DNA of 64,000 nucleotides from Zymoseptoria tritici IPO323 (taxonomy: Eukaryota > Ascomycota > Dothideomycetes > Mycosphaerellales > Mycosphaerellaceae), in assembly GCF_000219625.1 (NCBI RefSeq), contig NC_018212.1, positions 1,240,001 to 1,304,000 of the forward strand. Reading direction: 5' to 3'. Below the pieces are notes generated by a model, which did not search any database, was not told the DNA's origin, and was given only the letters and a program-made list of their open reading frames with translations. Positions 1-10,600 of this stretch are shown in pieces (position 1 is the first letter of the stretch; each line of letters starts with the position of its first letter). A program made the translations under genes and the position numbers.

Positions 1-307
1 GGAGACGAGCCCGTCGGTTGCGGAGGTCTACGACCGCTCTGTGATCAAGGTTTACCAGGACAGGCAGAGATCAAAAGGATGTACGTTGTGCCTTCTCGGC
101 GAAGGTCCGGTGGTAGGCCACTCCATACTGCAAGCTCTCGAACAATCTGCCAAGGACAACGGGTGGATGACTCTCAAGGTCGAGACTAGTAGGGCGATGA
201 CACAGGCACGGAGGTTCTATGAGAAGCACTCGTACGTACCGTGTGCTATCTTCGGACGTTATGAGGGCTCCGATCACAGTGTCTGTTACGAGAAGCATCT
301 GGCTTGA
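1..307 (+). pseudogene. GNAT N-acetyltransferase, 3' part, with frameshift
   Basis: The C-terminal part of a GCN5-related N-acetyltransferase; the 5' end lies outside the window. Frame 1 from position 1 reads PVGCGGLRPL, then EIKRMYVVPSRRRSG, the usual strand leading into the acetyl-CoA-binding motif. Around position 112 the homologous reading moves to frame 2, continuing VGHSILQALEQSA, FYEKHSYVPC and ending YEKHLA before TGA at 305-307. One extra G in the run ggtggtagg would explain the shift and splits the R-x-x-G-x-G loop that holds the CoA pyrophosphate. GNATs of this type acetylate small amines or protein N-termini; the substrate cannot be read. It is either a recent pseudogene or an assembly error. 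Confidence 0.7.
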
Positions 308-788
308 TGCACATCAACGGCAGAGTGAGTTGAACGCGTCGTTGTCGACAGTTACGCTGACCGTAGCGTAACACTATCGGGGATTCACGATGAGCTCTGC
401 TCCGCCGAGACGATCACAATCTCAAATTGTATAATCGAGGGACCGTCCCTATAACCTTTTGTCCACTGCCCAGATCTTCAACATCAGCGGCCCGTTTCAG
501 CTGCTTGTGTTTCCCTTCCATTGGCCGTTCTCGGCCCACGACCGCATTTCACTCGTGATTCCCACAGCCCAGAATCCAAGCATCAGTGACGGCATCTGCG
601 TGACCATCCTTGGTCATGCGCTGTTGCCAAGTCATAGGGCTGATGATGGCAGTGCATGCAGGAGCAATCTAGGCATTGCTAGGTAGGCATACTGGAGCTC
701 TCCTTCTGCCTTTCGAGCACACGACCTCTTCTTCTCAACAACTAACAACCCCCACAAACACTCACAAACACAACACACTCTCGCGAAC
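308..788. other. Intergenic, 5' region of the next gene
   Basis: No convincing gene. The last 80 bases before the ATG at 789 are C/A-rich with many CACAAACA-like runs, a common look for a fungal core promoter and 5' UTR. No TATA box was identified with confidence. Confidence 0.5.
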
Positions 789-1270
789 ATGGACTTCCTC
801 AAGAACGGTCAGCATGCTCTCATGATCTCGTCCTTATGGCATCACTAACCTAGCCCAGCTGTCGGCGGTGACAACAACAATGAGAACCAGAACCAAGGCC
901 AGCAGCAGCAGGGCGGCAACTCCAACGAGCAGCAGCAGGGCGGCGGCGGCTTCCTCGACGGCATCACCAACAAGCTCAACGGCGCCGCTGGTGGAGGCAA
1001 GGAGAGCGAGAAGAACGAGGACTACCTGGACAAGGGCATGTGATTGGATTGAAAGAGCGAGGTGCAGCAACACTAACACATCATACATCAGGTGTCGACT
1101 TCGTCCAGGAGAAGTTCATGGGACAGGGAGCGCAGGACAACGAGAGCGCCGTCGAGCAGGCCAAGGACGAGCAGATCTCCGACTTCATTCGCGGACAGTA
1201 CAAGAGCAAGACGGGCAGTGACATTCCGATTGAGGACAAGGCCACAGCTCTTGACAGGTCGACTGACTAG
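789..1270 (+). CDS. Small hydrophilic conserved fungal protein, 3 exons
   Basis: Exons 789-807, 859-1035 and 1092-1270 join into a 124-residue protein. It starts MDFLKNAVGGDNNN, has a Gln/Gly/Asn-rich low-complexity stretch (about residues 10-40), then a conserved-looking acidic/basic half with NEDYLDKGVDFVQEKF and a tail including AKDEQISDFIRGQY. Intron 1 is GT-AG. Intron 2 begins GCATGT and ends CAG, so it is probably a GC-AG intron, because only that choice keeps the KG-VDF reading. No signal peptide or membrane segment. I recall similar short hydrophilic proteins across filamentous fungi but cannot assign a function. The start is the first ATG after the C/A-rich leader. Confidence 0.8.
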
Positions 1271-2129
1271 GACCTGGAAGCCGCCATCGAGCGTCCACCT
1301 CCACTCAAAGAGTACACGACATTGAGAGCTGCGGTGCTTATAATCTTGGCGGTCTGGAATGTTTGGGATATTCATTACAACCGCACCCATGGTCTCTGTT
1401 GCTAAATTACGGCTGGGAAACGGTAGGTAGCACGCAATATGAGCATCGGATCAACACAGTTGGCATCGTGTTGCTTTCCAGCCTGAGCTTTCAAAAGTCT
1501 TTCATCACGGAATTGCTCGCTTAAGATTGATGTGCCGTTCACAGGAAGCAGCGCGGATATTCCAGCCTTGGGACATGGCGAGGGGAGTTGGGACCCTGAT
1601 CTGGCAGCAATATGCTTTGAAGTAAAGCTCTTGTACCAAGTGAGTCATGTTGCCCGTCTACGTACTGTTTACGCAAGCATGAAGTATTAGGAGGATTGTT
1701 CAAGCTTAATGCTCTGACTCGGAGACCGGGAGAATCTAGCACTTCTCACTTTCAAGAATCGTGTGTTCTTCGAAACACTCTGATGCATCCCATGCCAGTA
1801 TCCAATATGAAGCAGACGTTATCGAGCCGTCGACTAAGACCCAACTTACTAGATAGCACTCGACCGTATCGCCTGCAAATGACAGGGCGAGGTCAGCGAG
1901 GCGCTACTTGTTGGACTTCCTTGTCGAATTGTGGATCAAACATACCTGGCATGAAACTGGAGCTTCATGTGCCAATTGAAGCATCAGTGGTGCCTGAGGT
2001 TCGTTACGCAAGTCTGGGACCGCCAAAAGGAGCAAATCGAAGGCTGTCACTTGAGCTGCACGGCGCATCTTCGAACTGCACCAACATCTCCCTGACCACT
2101 CGGAACCACTCCACCATCCACCATGCTCG
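1271..2129. other. Intergenic, no recognised gene
   Basis: Open frames here have no family resemblance, no sensible start context and no intron signals. I see nothing beyond the 3' flank of the preceding gene and decayed sequence running into the ubiquitin-like relic. Confidence 0.4.
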
Positions 2130-2697
2130 ACCACAACGCCACCGAAGAAGGCGTGATGGTGAGGATCCCAAAGGAGACCGCCGCCGTTCTCGACTTGCTT
2201 CCCAGCGAAGATGAGCCTCACGGCTTCTTCTGGTATGTTAAACTTCCGCATGAAACTTTACACTGTCGATGGTGTCGGAACGCCTAATTTCCAAGGTGAC
2301 TGTCTTCCTTCAAGACCTTGATGAAGACCTGCATGATCTGATCTTGGTCCGAGGGACGAGATTGACGGCTTGTGGGATCCTGCGGGACGACTGAAAGTGG
2401 CGAGAACTGTTTCAGTGGCGGGTGGATGTAGTTGAACGTGGGTGATTGGGATCCTTCCGACCCGGAACTCGCTCACCATGTCGTTGATCCGGCCGCTTTC
2501 GGTACAGAGGAGAGCTCTTCCTTCGCGCCCGTTATTGCCGGAGTTATGATCTCTGTTTGATTCCGAGCAGCAATGAAGATTGCGTGCACGCAGGCGGAAT
2601 CAATTCGGTGGTCCGTCAACGTGCCGTGCTGGCTATTGATGTCTTGGACAATGTCGGCCGGGAGCTCGATCGTGAGCTGGATTCGGGATGGCGCCAT
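2130..2697 (-). pseudogene. Decayed ubiquitin-like protein gene (paralogue of 3325-3991)
   Basis: The minus strand starts MAPSRIQLTIELPADIVQDI at 2697, matching the layout of the downstream paralogue (MERITITVSADLVQTI), including a following Ala/Cys-rich helix. Further along are pieces of a ubiquitin fold in three frames: MQVFIK near 2340, LEIRRSDTIDSVKFHAEV near 2290-2240, and PEEAVRLIFAGKQVENG near 2240-2190. Ubiquitin itself has the order MQIFVK, SDTIDNVK, RLIFAGKQLEDG, so the pieces are collinear but separated by small indels and a stop. The C-terminal strand and tail are not recognisable. It is most likely a dead tandem copy; an unusual set of very short introns is a less likely alternative. 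Confidence 0.6.
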
Positions 2698-3324
2698 CGT
2701 GGCTGTGCTTGCTCGGGATATTGGTGAAGCTGAAGAAGTGTATCGTTGCAGCCTCTTGATGGAATTTCGATGGTCTTGGCAAACGCTCTGGTCCAAAGTG
2801 GAAGGAGCAGCTGGGATTTGGGCTCGGCTTTGCCAAGAAAGCTAGAGCGAAGTGAATGAAAAGTGCAGGTAAGGATGGTATAGATATCGACATAGTACTG
2901 TACATTGACCGAACAAATTCATCTGCCCATGTACGGACTGAGACTACACTGCTGCACCAAAAGACCAATCTCAATGACGCATTTCCCATGTGCACCGCAA
3001 CTGTGGACTCTCCGCACATGTATCCTCAGTGGCTCAGAACTCTCGCTCAACCTGTACACTCCATGTCACCTATGTCTGTCTTCTCAGGTGAATTTGAAGC
3101 GGCAAGCAGGAAGTCAACCCTCGACTGGACCTCGTAGATTCGACTCCGATGCCCGATCCTCCAATGCCCGATCCTCCAATGCTCCGTCACTCTGTGCAAT
3201 GTTCATCGCCCTGTTGTCGCTCGATTGGCTTAGACTGTGCATGCTTGACAACAGACGAAGCAATTCCAGTCAACAGTAGAGATTGATCGTGCTACCTTCC
3301 TCAGTTCGAGTTTAACGCCCAGCC
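2698..3324. other. Intergenic between ubiquitin-like paralogues
   Basis: No gene recognised. A short direct repeat of about 15 bp (CCGATCCTCCAATGC) occurs twice in tandem near 3153-3182. Confidence 0.4.
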
Positions 3325-3991
3325 TTACGATCCTCTCAATCTCAGCACCATGTGCAGAGTACACTCCTTTTGAATGTTGTACTAAATCATCATTGCGGGT
3401 TAGCTCAACTACGGTCTGATCGTCTGAATTTTCATCACTTACCCACTCCAGGTCACGATGACCCTCCAGTTGCTTGCCAGCGAAGATGAGGCGATGCATC
3501 ATGGCCAGTGGTGTGCCCAGTCTCCAGTTGAGCTGCTCGAGGAGCTGCATGATCGTCATCGACGGGTAGACTTCAAAGGTCAAAGTCCTGCCAGTGAGGG
3601 TCTTGATGAACAGCTGGAAGCTCCGAATGTTGCCGCGAGTCAGATACCTATGGGTTACGGCGTCGTGGCGGGGACCAAATATGTATCGCGAAGGAGGCAG
3701 TGGTCCGCGGAACGATTCCCCACTGTTCGGGGGAGCTGATGCTGGAGGATCGACTCCCTCGCTTCCATGATCGGACAAGTTGCGGGCATTCATCTCGTCC
3801 ATGCCGTCTTGCATGGTGAAATCCATGTCGTCTTCCTCGTCCTCTTCGTCTTGCTCAACTTGACGAGCCTTGACAGCATCGATCACAGCCGTGGCGCAAG
3901 CTGCGTTCATGGTGTTACTTGGCACATTGTTGGATGACGTCTGAATTGTTTGGACGAGGTCCGCGGACACGGTGATGGTAATGCGTTCCAT
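3325..3991 (-). CDS. Ubiquitin-like domain protein with non-GG C-terminus
   Basis: Two exons (3991-3443 and 3381-3325) around a 61-bp GTAAGT..GCTAAC..TTTAG intron give 201 residues. Ignoring the intron adds a spurious tail. Residues 1-45 form a small helical region, 50-75 an acidic stretch (EQDEEDEEDD), and about 125-201 a complete ubiquitin fold: FQLFIKTLTGRTLTFEVYP, RLIFAGKQLEG, and after the splice YNIQKECTLHMVLRLRGS then stop. The tail is RLRGS instead of RLRGG, so classical conjugation through a terminal Gly-Gly is not expected; it may act as a fixed ubiquitin-like interaction module. I chose the ATG at 3991 because the decayed tandem copy starts at the equivalent place. The target pathway is unknown. 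Confidence 0.82.
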
Positions 3992-4744
3992 GATGAGTTG
4001 GTCCTTGTGAGTGTGGGTACGAGAATGTGTTGATGATTCGCTCCAGAGCAGCACAACAAGTCTGTGGTTGCTATATGTATGGTCGATGGCTGCATGTCTC
4101 TCATTATATCTGCACACAGTGAGACCTGTATGTATGTCTTGGTCAGAGATATCCAGACTTGTCTTACTTGATGAGCTTGAGCTCTTTGATATCTGAGATC
4201 CTGGACAAGACTTAGCCGTGAATAAGACCTCTCTTGATGACTCTCCACGCATCTGCAGTCTTCAACAAGCAACACCAAGCCAGGTTGACTCTCCAGGAAA
4301 TTCAGAGTCAAAGGGAAGAAGGTACCGTTCTGGAAGGGTGATGGTAAAGTTCTTTCATTGACTTTACCTCGTAGCTTCGATCCAGGAGGCAAATCTCCCC
4401 TTGCCATCATTCGCCCACATCACAGCTTAAACACCTCCCCTCGCTATGACCGCTAAGCGCGACAGCAAGCCACCCAATGCGCCATTAAACAGAATATCGA
4501 AGCAAAATTTAACAATTCGAACAGATTGCAAGCACTCCCTCCCCACACCACCCAACATGTGTAGGCCTCCTAGCGCCAGGCTTTCAAAGGCTTCCGTTGA
4601 GCAAGCAAGGATGATCAACTCCGTCGTGAATTCGTTCTCAGGTAATAAAGGTCGTAGGTATCGATAGGTATCGATGATCGTCAAAAGTCGAAAGGTAGAA
4701 TCGAAGTCGTCGATGAATGAATCCAAAGCGCGAGCTGATGCAAA
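3992..4744. other. Intergenic
   Basis: The upstream region of the ubiquitin-like gene and the 3' flank of the gene at 4745-5617. Open frames on both strands look like chance; nothing else seen. Confidence 0.4.
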
Positions 4745-5617
4745 TTATATCGTCTCGGCGGCCGATGTCTCCGACGAAGAGGCGGACTCTTCTTCAATGA
4801 CCCTCTCTTGCTTGAGGACAGGCTCCTCCGAAGCTGCCTTCACTTCTGGTCCGACTTCAACTTCGATCTTTCTTCTCTTGCCCTTTGGTGCGGGATCGAG
4901 AGGTGTGCGGCAGTATGTCACCGTTCGAGTGACGACATGGCGGACATGAACCTTGCCTGGTTGGCTGATGGCATCGACGTTGCCTTCTCGAGTGGAGAAA
5001 GACGCACTCCAAGGCGTCGAGCTGAGTGGTGTTGAGATATATGGCGATTGGACGGAGTGGGCGGAGCTGAGTGCGGGTGTATATGGTGATTGAGGAATGT
5101 GCAGTCGTCGGGGTGTGCGTGCTGATCGTGGTGCTGGCTTGGCGAACGGCGAGGGTGGTATGATAATCCGGGGTGACTCGGGTCGTGAGCTTTTGGTGGT
5201 AGAATGCGTACTTTGACTTGTGCTGGTGGTCTTGTTGGTTTCGTCCGATTCGTAAGACGTATTGCGGGAGAGAGAAGGCTGAGAGGTGGGCGGAGACATA
5301 ATCGATGGCTTTACATCAATGCTCTTCTCCATCGATCGGTCGAAGCTCTTGTCGTTGAAGCTGAATCGAGTGCTGGTAGCAGAGGCTGGACTCATGACAG
5401 CAGGAGACATGTTCTTGAGAAAGTCCAGATATGCCGACGGTGGAGTGATGGGCGTTTTAAGAGACTCTTCTCTCTTCAAACCAGGAGAGGCCGCCATGGG
5501 ACTTAACATCTCCGAAGGAAAAGTACCAGATCCGGGAGTCTGAAGAGACGCAGCGGCGATTGATCTCTTGTCGAAACCGGCGGCAGCCATGGTGGCAGTA
5601 GCAGTCGCAGAAGCCAT
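4745..5617 (-). CDS. Ser/Pro/Thr-rich disordered protein, conserved in ascomycetes
   Basis: A single exon of 290 residues beginning MASATATATMAAAG; an in-frame ATG 96 bp upstream exists but its leader looks like UTR. The protein is mostly low complexity with many SP and TP sites. Short conserved-looking islands are ITPPSAYLDFLKNMSP (about residues 57-72), a proline-rich block with PRIIIPPSPF and RRLHIPQSPYTP, and a basic segment near residues 220-246 with VTRTVTYCRTPLDPAPKGKRRK in two parts, which could be a nuclear signal. The tail is acidic. The many S/T-P sites suggest control by proline-directed kinases (inference). I recall the TPPSAY..FL motif in other ascomycete proteins but know no function. 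Confidence 0.72.
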   Translation of the reverse strand: MASATATATMAAAGFDKRSIAAASLQTPGSGTFPSEMLSPMAASPGLKREESLKTPITPPSAYLDFLKNMSPAVMSPASATSTRFSFNDKSFDRSMEKSIDVKPSIMSPPTSQPSLSRNTSYESDETNKTTSTSQSTHSTTKSSRPESPRIIIPPSPFAKPAPRSARTPRRLHIPQSPYTPALSSAHSVQSPYISTPLSSTPWSASFSTREGNVDAISQPGKVHVRHVVTRTVTYCRTPLDPAPKGKRRKIEVEVGPEVKAASEEPVLKQERVIEEESASSSETSAAETI

Positions 5618-7667
5618 ATTTGCGTGCTGTTGTTTGCAAAAACGAGTGACCGAAGAATCAAATGAATGAATCGGCAACGACAACAGCGGTGGCCTGCGAG
5701 CTATGGTAAGCAACGCCGGTGAAGAAGTGCAGGATGAGCAGACGAGCGACGATCTGGAGGTGCACGGGTTGGTTGGAACAACGGGATCTCTTACCGAAGG
5801 GCCGCTCTTGCTTTGGTTCTAGCACACTCTCGTCTTGGTCCGCGTTGGTACATGCAACGCAGCGTGCTTCAGACTGCAGAAGCGCTTGTCCAGCTATTCT
5901 TGGTGCGGGCGCGTAGAGCAACAACGGTAAAAGTGTTTTAGAACTCTGTGCCGTAGGGTGATGCAACCAGCGCTTTGGTGATCCAATGGGAGCTCGCTCC
6001 AAAAGGTCGGTTCGATGATCAAACGACGCCAACAGCAGTGCCGCAGCGTCTGAACAGAGTTGTGATTCGTGGCAGAACAAGCTGGGCGCTTAGCAAGGGT
6101 GGTGGTGCCGGGTCTTTGATTGGATCCTCGGACAAGGGCGACGGCGTTGGAGGATTGCGGAAATAACCCGATGTATTGCGCCGCGTACAACGAGTGTGTC
6201 GTGGGCCGTTCCGAAGGGTGCAACCAGCCGATGTGCTGTTGTTGGTGTAATGGGTGAGTTCAAAAACAAGATGGTCTTCCTGTTGTAGTAAGCGAAGATC
6301 GTTCCGGTGCCAGAGTGCTGGGAGAAATTGGCTTCGAATGTTCTTCAGAGGCAGCCAATCACAGTCCTGACCGAGTGATTTAGGTGCAGTGCCGCTTCTC
6401 CAGAACAACCTGGGCTGAAGACTGGGGCAAAGTCAGAGATGTGCTGAGAAAGGAGGTGTGATGTGAAGAGCATGAAGAAGCGTCGAGATGCGGCGTCTTT
6501 AACATCATCTTCAATCAGCAAGCGCTGCATCTTGCCATGCCGATAGACGAGCATCAACAGCGCCAGATATATTCGGTGCGATACTGGAGCGCTGGCAATG
6601 GAGGTAGCAGCTGCTTAACCGCGCGTCATAGAAAACAACTCCACCAGCGAGACGCCCGACCAAACATTGGTATATCTGGCAGGAAGCCGCAGTCGTAGTT
6701 GACCACTCGACTGCGAGAGAAAGACGATGCGAGCTGAGAGCCGCGCTTGAAAGACGCCTTCTTTGTCTTTGCTAGAGGCTCCCATCCTCCGGGTTGGCAG
6801 CTCCGATCATGAAGACCGGCGTGTCGCTCAATGAAGAGGATTTGCCGGCGCCAATGTGTTCGATCTTAACTGGCGGCGGGAGGATACAGCCAATGGCAGT
6901 CTCGAGTTGTTTCGACGGCTTTCAGAAGCTGCCAGGAATTGACCTTGCTAAGGTATGCTCGTCCAACAGCAGACTGGCTTTCGTGTTGAAGTCCAAATGT
7001 TGTTGGACATCCCTCTCCACGGATGATTCGACGCACCGCCAGGCGTGCAGCGCGGCATGCACGCCGTTTATGGAAGGCCAATAGTACGCCATATGACTGC
7101 TGCAATGCCTGTGTCGATATTGGTCTGCCGATCCTGCTTATTTCGATTTGGATGTCCCTGTCTTCGGCCAAACGACTTCCTTGCCAGGCCTCCACATCCC
7201 GGTAGGCCTCGGGGGAACATGCTTGCTGCACATCATCTTCGAGTGACATGCCACGTGTGCGCACGCGAGGCCAGAATGGAGATGCGAAGGTATTGATGTA
7301 CTGTGTTTTTGAGCGAGTTGTGGTCCTGGAGATGTACATCGCGTCGAAGCAGGCTGCATTAAGACCCAACGTGCGACTGGGTCTCGGCAGAGACTGGTCG
7401 AAATTCGTTTCTTGCCTGGCGGAAGTTCATGTCAGTGCGTCTCCTAGATCAATATGGAATGAGACTGTTGGAGAGATTGTCTCGAGCGTGGAGAAGTGGA
7501 GGTGCGACGATGGTCTTCGACGCTGGCAAACGGGAGTAACGGAAAATGGTCCTCTAGCATTAGGAAGGACCTATGGCAACATGATCAGAATCATGCGACA
7601 AACAACAAGGCAACGGTTGCGTCGATGATTTCATTTCACTCATAGGCATCGCTCTATCGTAAAGGCC
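5618..7667. other. Long intergenic stretch, no gene recognised
   Basis: About 2 kb between two minus-strand genes. Several open frames of 60-167 codons occur on both strands, including one on the minus strand at 6866-7369, but none shows a domain, a clear start context or plausible splice sites. It should contain the promoter of the 4745-5617 gene and the 3' UTR of IRE1. Confidence 0.35.
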
Positions 7668-10600
7668 TCACAGATCCTTTCCCAAACCAAAGTATCCCTT
7701 GAACCGATCATTGCCCTGCAGTCCACATTCATGCACAACCTCATAGCAGCTCATCAATAATCTCGGGAACTTCTTCATCCAATATCCCAAATACCCTCCG
7801 GCCAAGGGTCCCACGAATCTCTTCACGTTCTCCGGCATGTCCTCGTAGTGATTCTTCTTGTTCCTCAACGCGCGCAGCAGATCCAATAATCGGTTCCCGC
7901 TGTACTTCCTCTGCTTGCCGAGGGTGTCGACGAATTGTCGGTCGAGTTTTGACAGGAAGTCTGCTCTTGCGTACGGTGCGCCAATGACTTCTTCTGCACG
8001 GTCTTCGAGCGCACAGAGCACATCCGAGTCGCCGGCGTAGTTGTCATCGTAGATCCCACGAGGCTCGCGCTCAAAGTGATCAGAAACGTCACACAAAAAT
8101 GCGAGGCGTTTCTCGGGAGGCCAAAAGTAAGGATGATTCAGGACGGCTTGAGCGGTAGGACGGTTCTCCGGTTGATGCTCCAGCATTGAAGTTATCAATT
8201 GCATGGGCTCGTAGGCGTCGGACCAGCGGCTGAGGGCATCCATATTCTTCTTATCGCGTTTGATGTTCAGTTCGCGGAGTTGTTGCCAGCCATTCTCGTC
8301 CTCAAACGGGTGGACGCCGTCGGTGAGTACCCAGAAGAAGAGACAGCCAAGGGAGAAAATGTCGGCGGCACGTTTGACTCCGCTGACGCCACCGCCAGCA
8401 AGGACGCCGCTGTCGCTATTGATCGGAGTGTTGTGACTGTGGCGACCTTCATTCTCGCGAGGCTGAGAGATGAGCTCGGGCGCTTTCCATCCTGATGTGC
8501 CGGCATTGCCTGTAGGGTCGACCAATGTGCTGACATTCTCTGGCAAATTCTTTCCAAGACCAAAGTCAGAGATGACCAGGCGCGTGCCGTTGGGCTGAGT
8601 TCGCTTTGGAAAGGCTACCAGGATATTCTGCGGCTTGATGTCGCGATGGATGATACGAAGATTGTGAAGATGGCACAGGCCAGCGGCAAGTTGTTGCAAA
8701 GTCCTGGTCATGTCTTGCTGGATTGCAAGCTTCAGCGTGCGCATCTGTACATGGCGCTCTTCAGTCTTCGCTTTGTCCGCCTCCCAGACTTCGAAAAGGC
8801 TGGCCTGGCAAAGCTCAACAGCGATGTAGAGAAAGTGGTCGTCTTTCTGCTGACAAAAATATCGAACGACGTTCGGGTGGTCATCACTCTGCTGCAAGAA
8901 CGAAACTTCTTGCGAAGCGAGCTCGTAGTATTGTGACAACATGCGCTTCACTGCGACGTCGCGACCTTCAAAAGATCCTTCAAACACAATCGTGCCGCAG
9001 CTACCTTGACCAATGACCTTGTCGGTGTTGATGACAAGGCTGTTGATCTGGAGTGGACCAGAAACCTGAGGAGACTCGGACGCAGCGACACTGATGACCT
9101 GAGCGGGTGCAGCGACTGGCGCGGCGGCTGGTACAGCAACTTCGGTACCGTTCTTCTTCGCTCGAGCCTCGACCAAAGCTTGCTCCTTTTCTTTCTGCTT
9201 CCGTCCTGCTCGTTTACCACGAGTGGCCTTTTTCTTGGGAGTCTTTGGCCCTGCGTCCTCTTTCGTCTCGTCGCCTTCGGGTGCAGGAGAAGCTTCCTCG
9301 GAGTCAACCTTCTCAAGCACGTCCTCCTCAGGAACGGTCTCCGGAATGCCTTCCTTGACAGGGTCTTCGAACCGAACCTTCAAAGCTTCTGAAGGCGGCG
9401 CCGCAGTCTCCTCGTGGGGGAAGATGGTTTCCTGAGCAGGCTCATCTTCGCGAATTTTGGTCGGCGTATGGGTTGGCTCTTCCGCATTTATTTTGTTCAC
9501 GGCCGGCTGCAAGACGCTCGCCGTGCGCAGGTCGCGATTGAACTTGAAGGCCTCAATTCCATGCTGTTTGTAGACGAAGCCGCAGCCGGACAGACCAGCT
9601 AGCAGCATCAACACCAACGTCCATAAAGTGAGTTGATGGTCTTGTCGAAATGGCGTCGGCTGACCATATTTAGCTTGAATGTCTTTGCCTGCTTCATCTA
9701 CGGGAGGCTCGTCGATCGTCAGGACTGAGTTCCCGTCAATCTGACGCAGACCGCTATGACCATTCTGTGGTGACAAATAGTGCACACCGGTGAACATGCC
9801 ATTGTTGAAGCAGTCGGCGTTGCAAAAGTCGGCATCAGGAGCCCGATCTGTGACGGATGGATATTTCTCCTCGGACAGAGCGTACCAGCTACCAGTTTCT
9901 GTGCGATTCAAGAAGACGCCATCCTCTGCTTCCAACTCGGTGAGCTCATTTGGGGCTGGTCCGATGGGCTGAGGGAGGATCACCAACGAGGCATCTCTTG
10001 AGTGGTCGCCATTCGGTCGTACAATGTCGAAGATTCTCGCCACGGGAGAAGGGAACTTTTGTACGAAACTGGGCCGCTCTGGTACTGGCTTGTACTTTGT
10101 ACCTTTGGTCAGATCCACACCGAGGACTTGACCATCGTGCTTGGGATATACGTATCGCTGGTCCATCGTGCGGGTATACTTGCTTCGAAGATCGTGGTCG
10201 CGGTTGTTGGGTCCCCATTCGAAGTACTTGACAGTGTTGATCGGCTCTCCAGTATTGCGGTCTTGTATCCCAATGATGTACTCGGTGCGGCCGAGAGTCA
10301 GAGTGCCAACAGCCTGACATTCGTCTCCCTCCAGAGCTCCCAGCGGGTCGACGCGGCGGCAGCTCTGGTCATCATTGACCATTGATCCTGCCGAACTGAA
10401 CGACTTCAGAATGTTACCAGTCGCAGCGTCAACAGTGTACAATGTATTCTTCTTCTCAGCGGTATATGCCACAGCGGGATATCCTTCCCCAGCGTATGGT
10501 GACAGATCAGCCAACTGCTTGACCGTATAGCCCAACCTCTGTAAGCCGAATCCAGGAGCCAATATGTATATGCTGCCATCCTGAGTGGGCTCAACGATGA

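Noticed and set aside
834..1390. Long open frames antisense to, or out of frame with, the small hydrophilic protein
   Set aside because: They arise from the GC-rich, repeat-coded Gln/Gly stretch; the spliced plus-strand reading is better supported.
6866..7369. 167-codon minus-strand open frame
   Set aside because: No domain, composition unlike the real genes, and no start or splice context.
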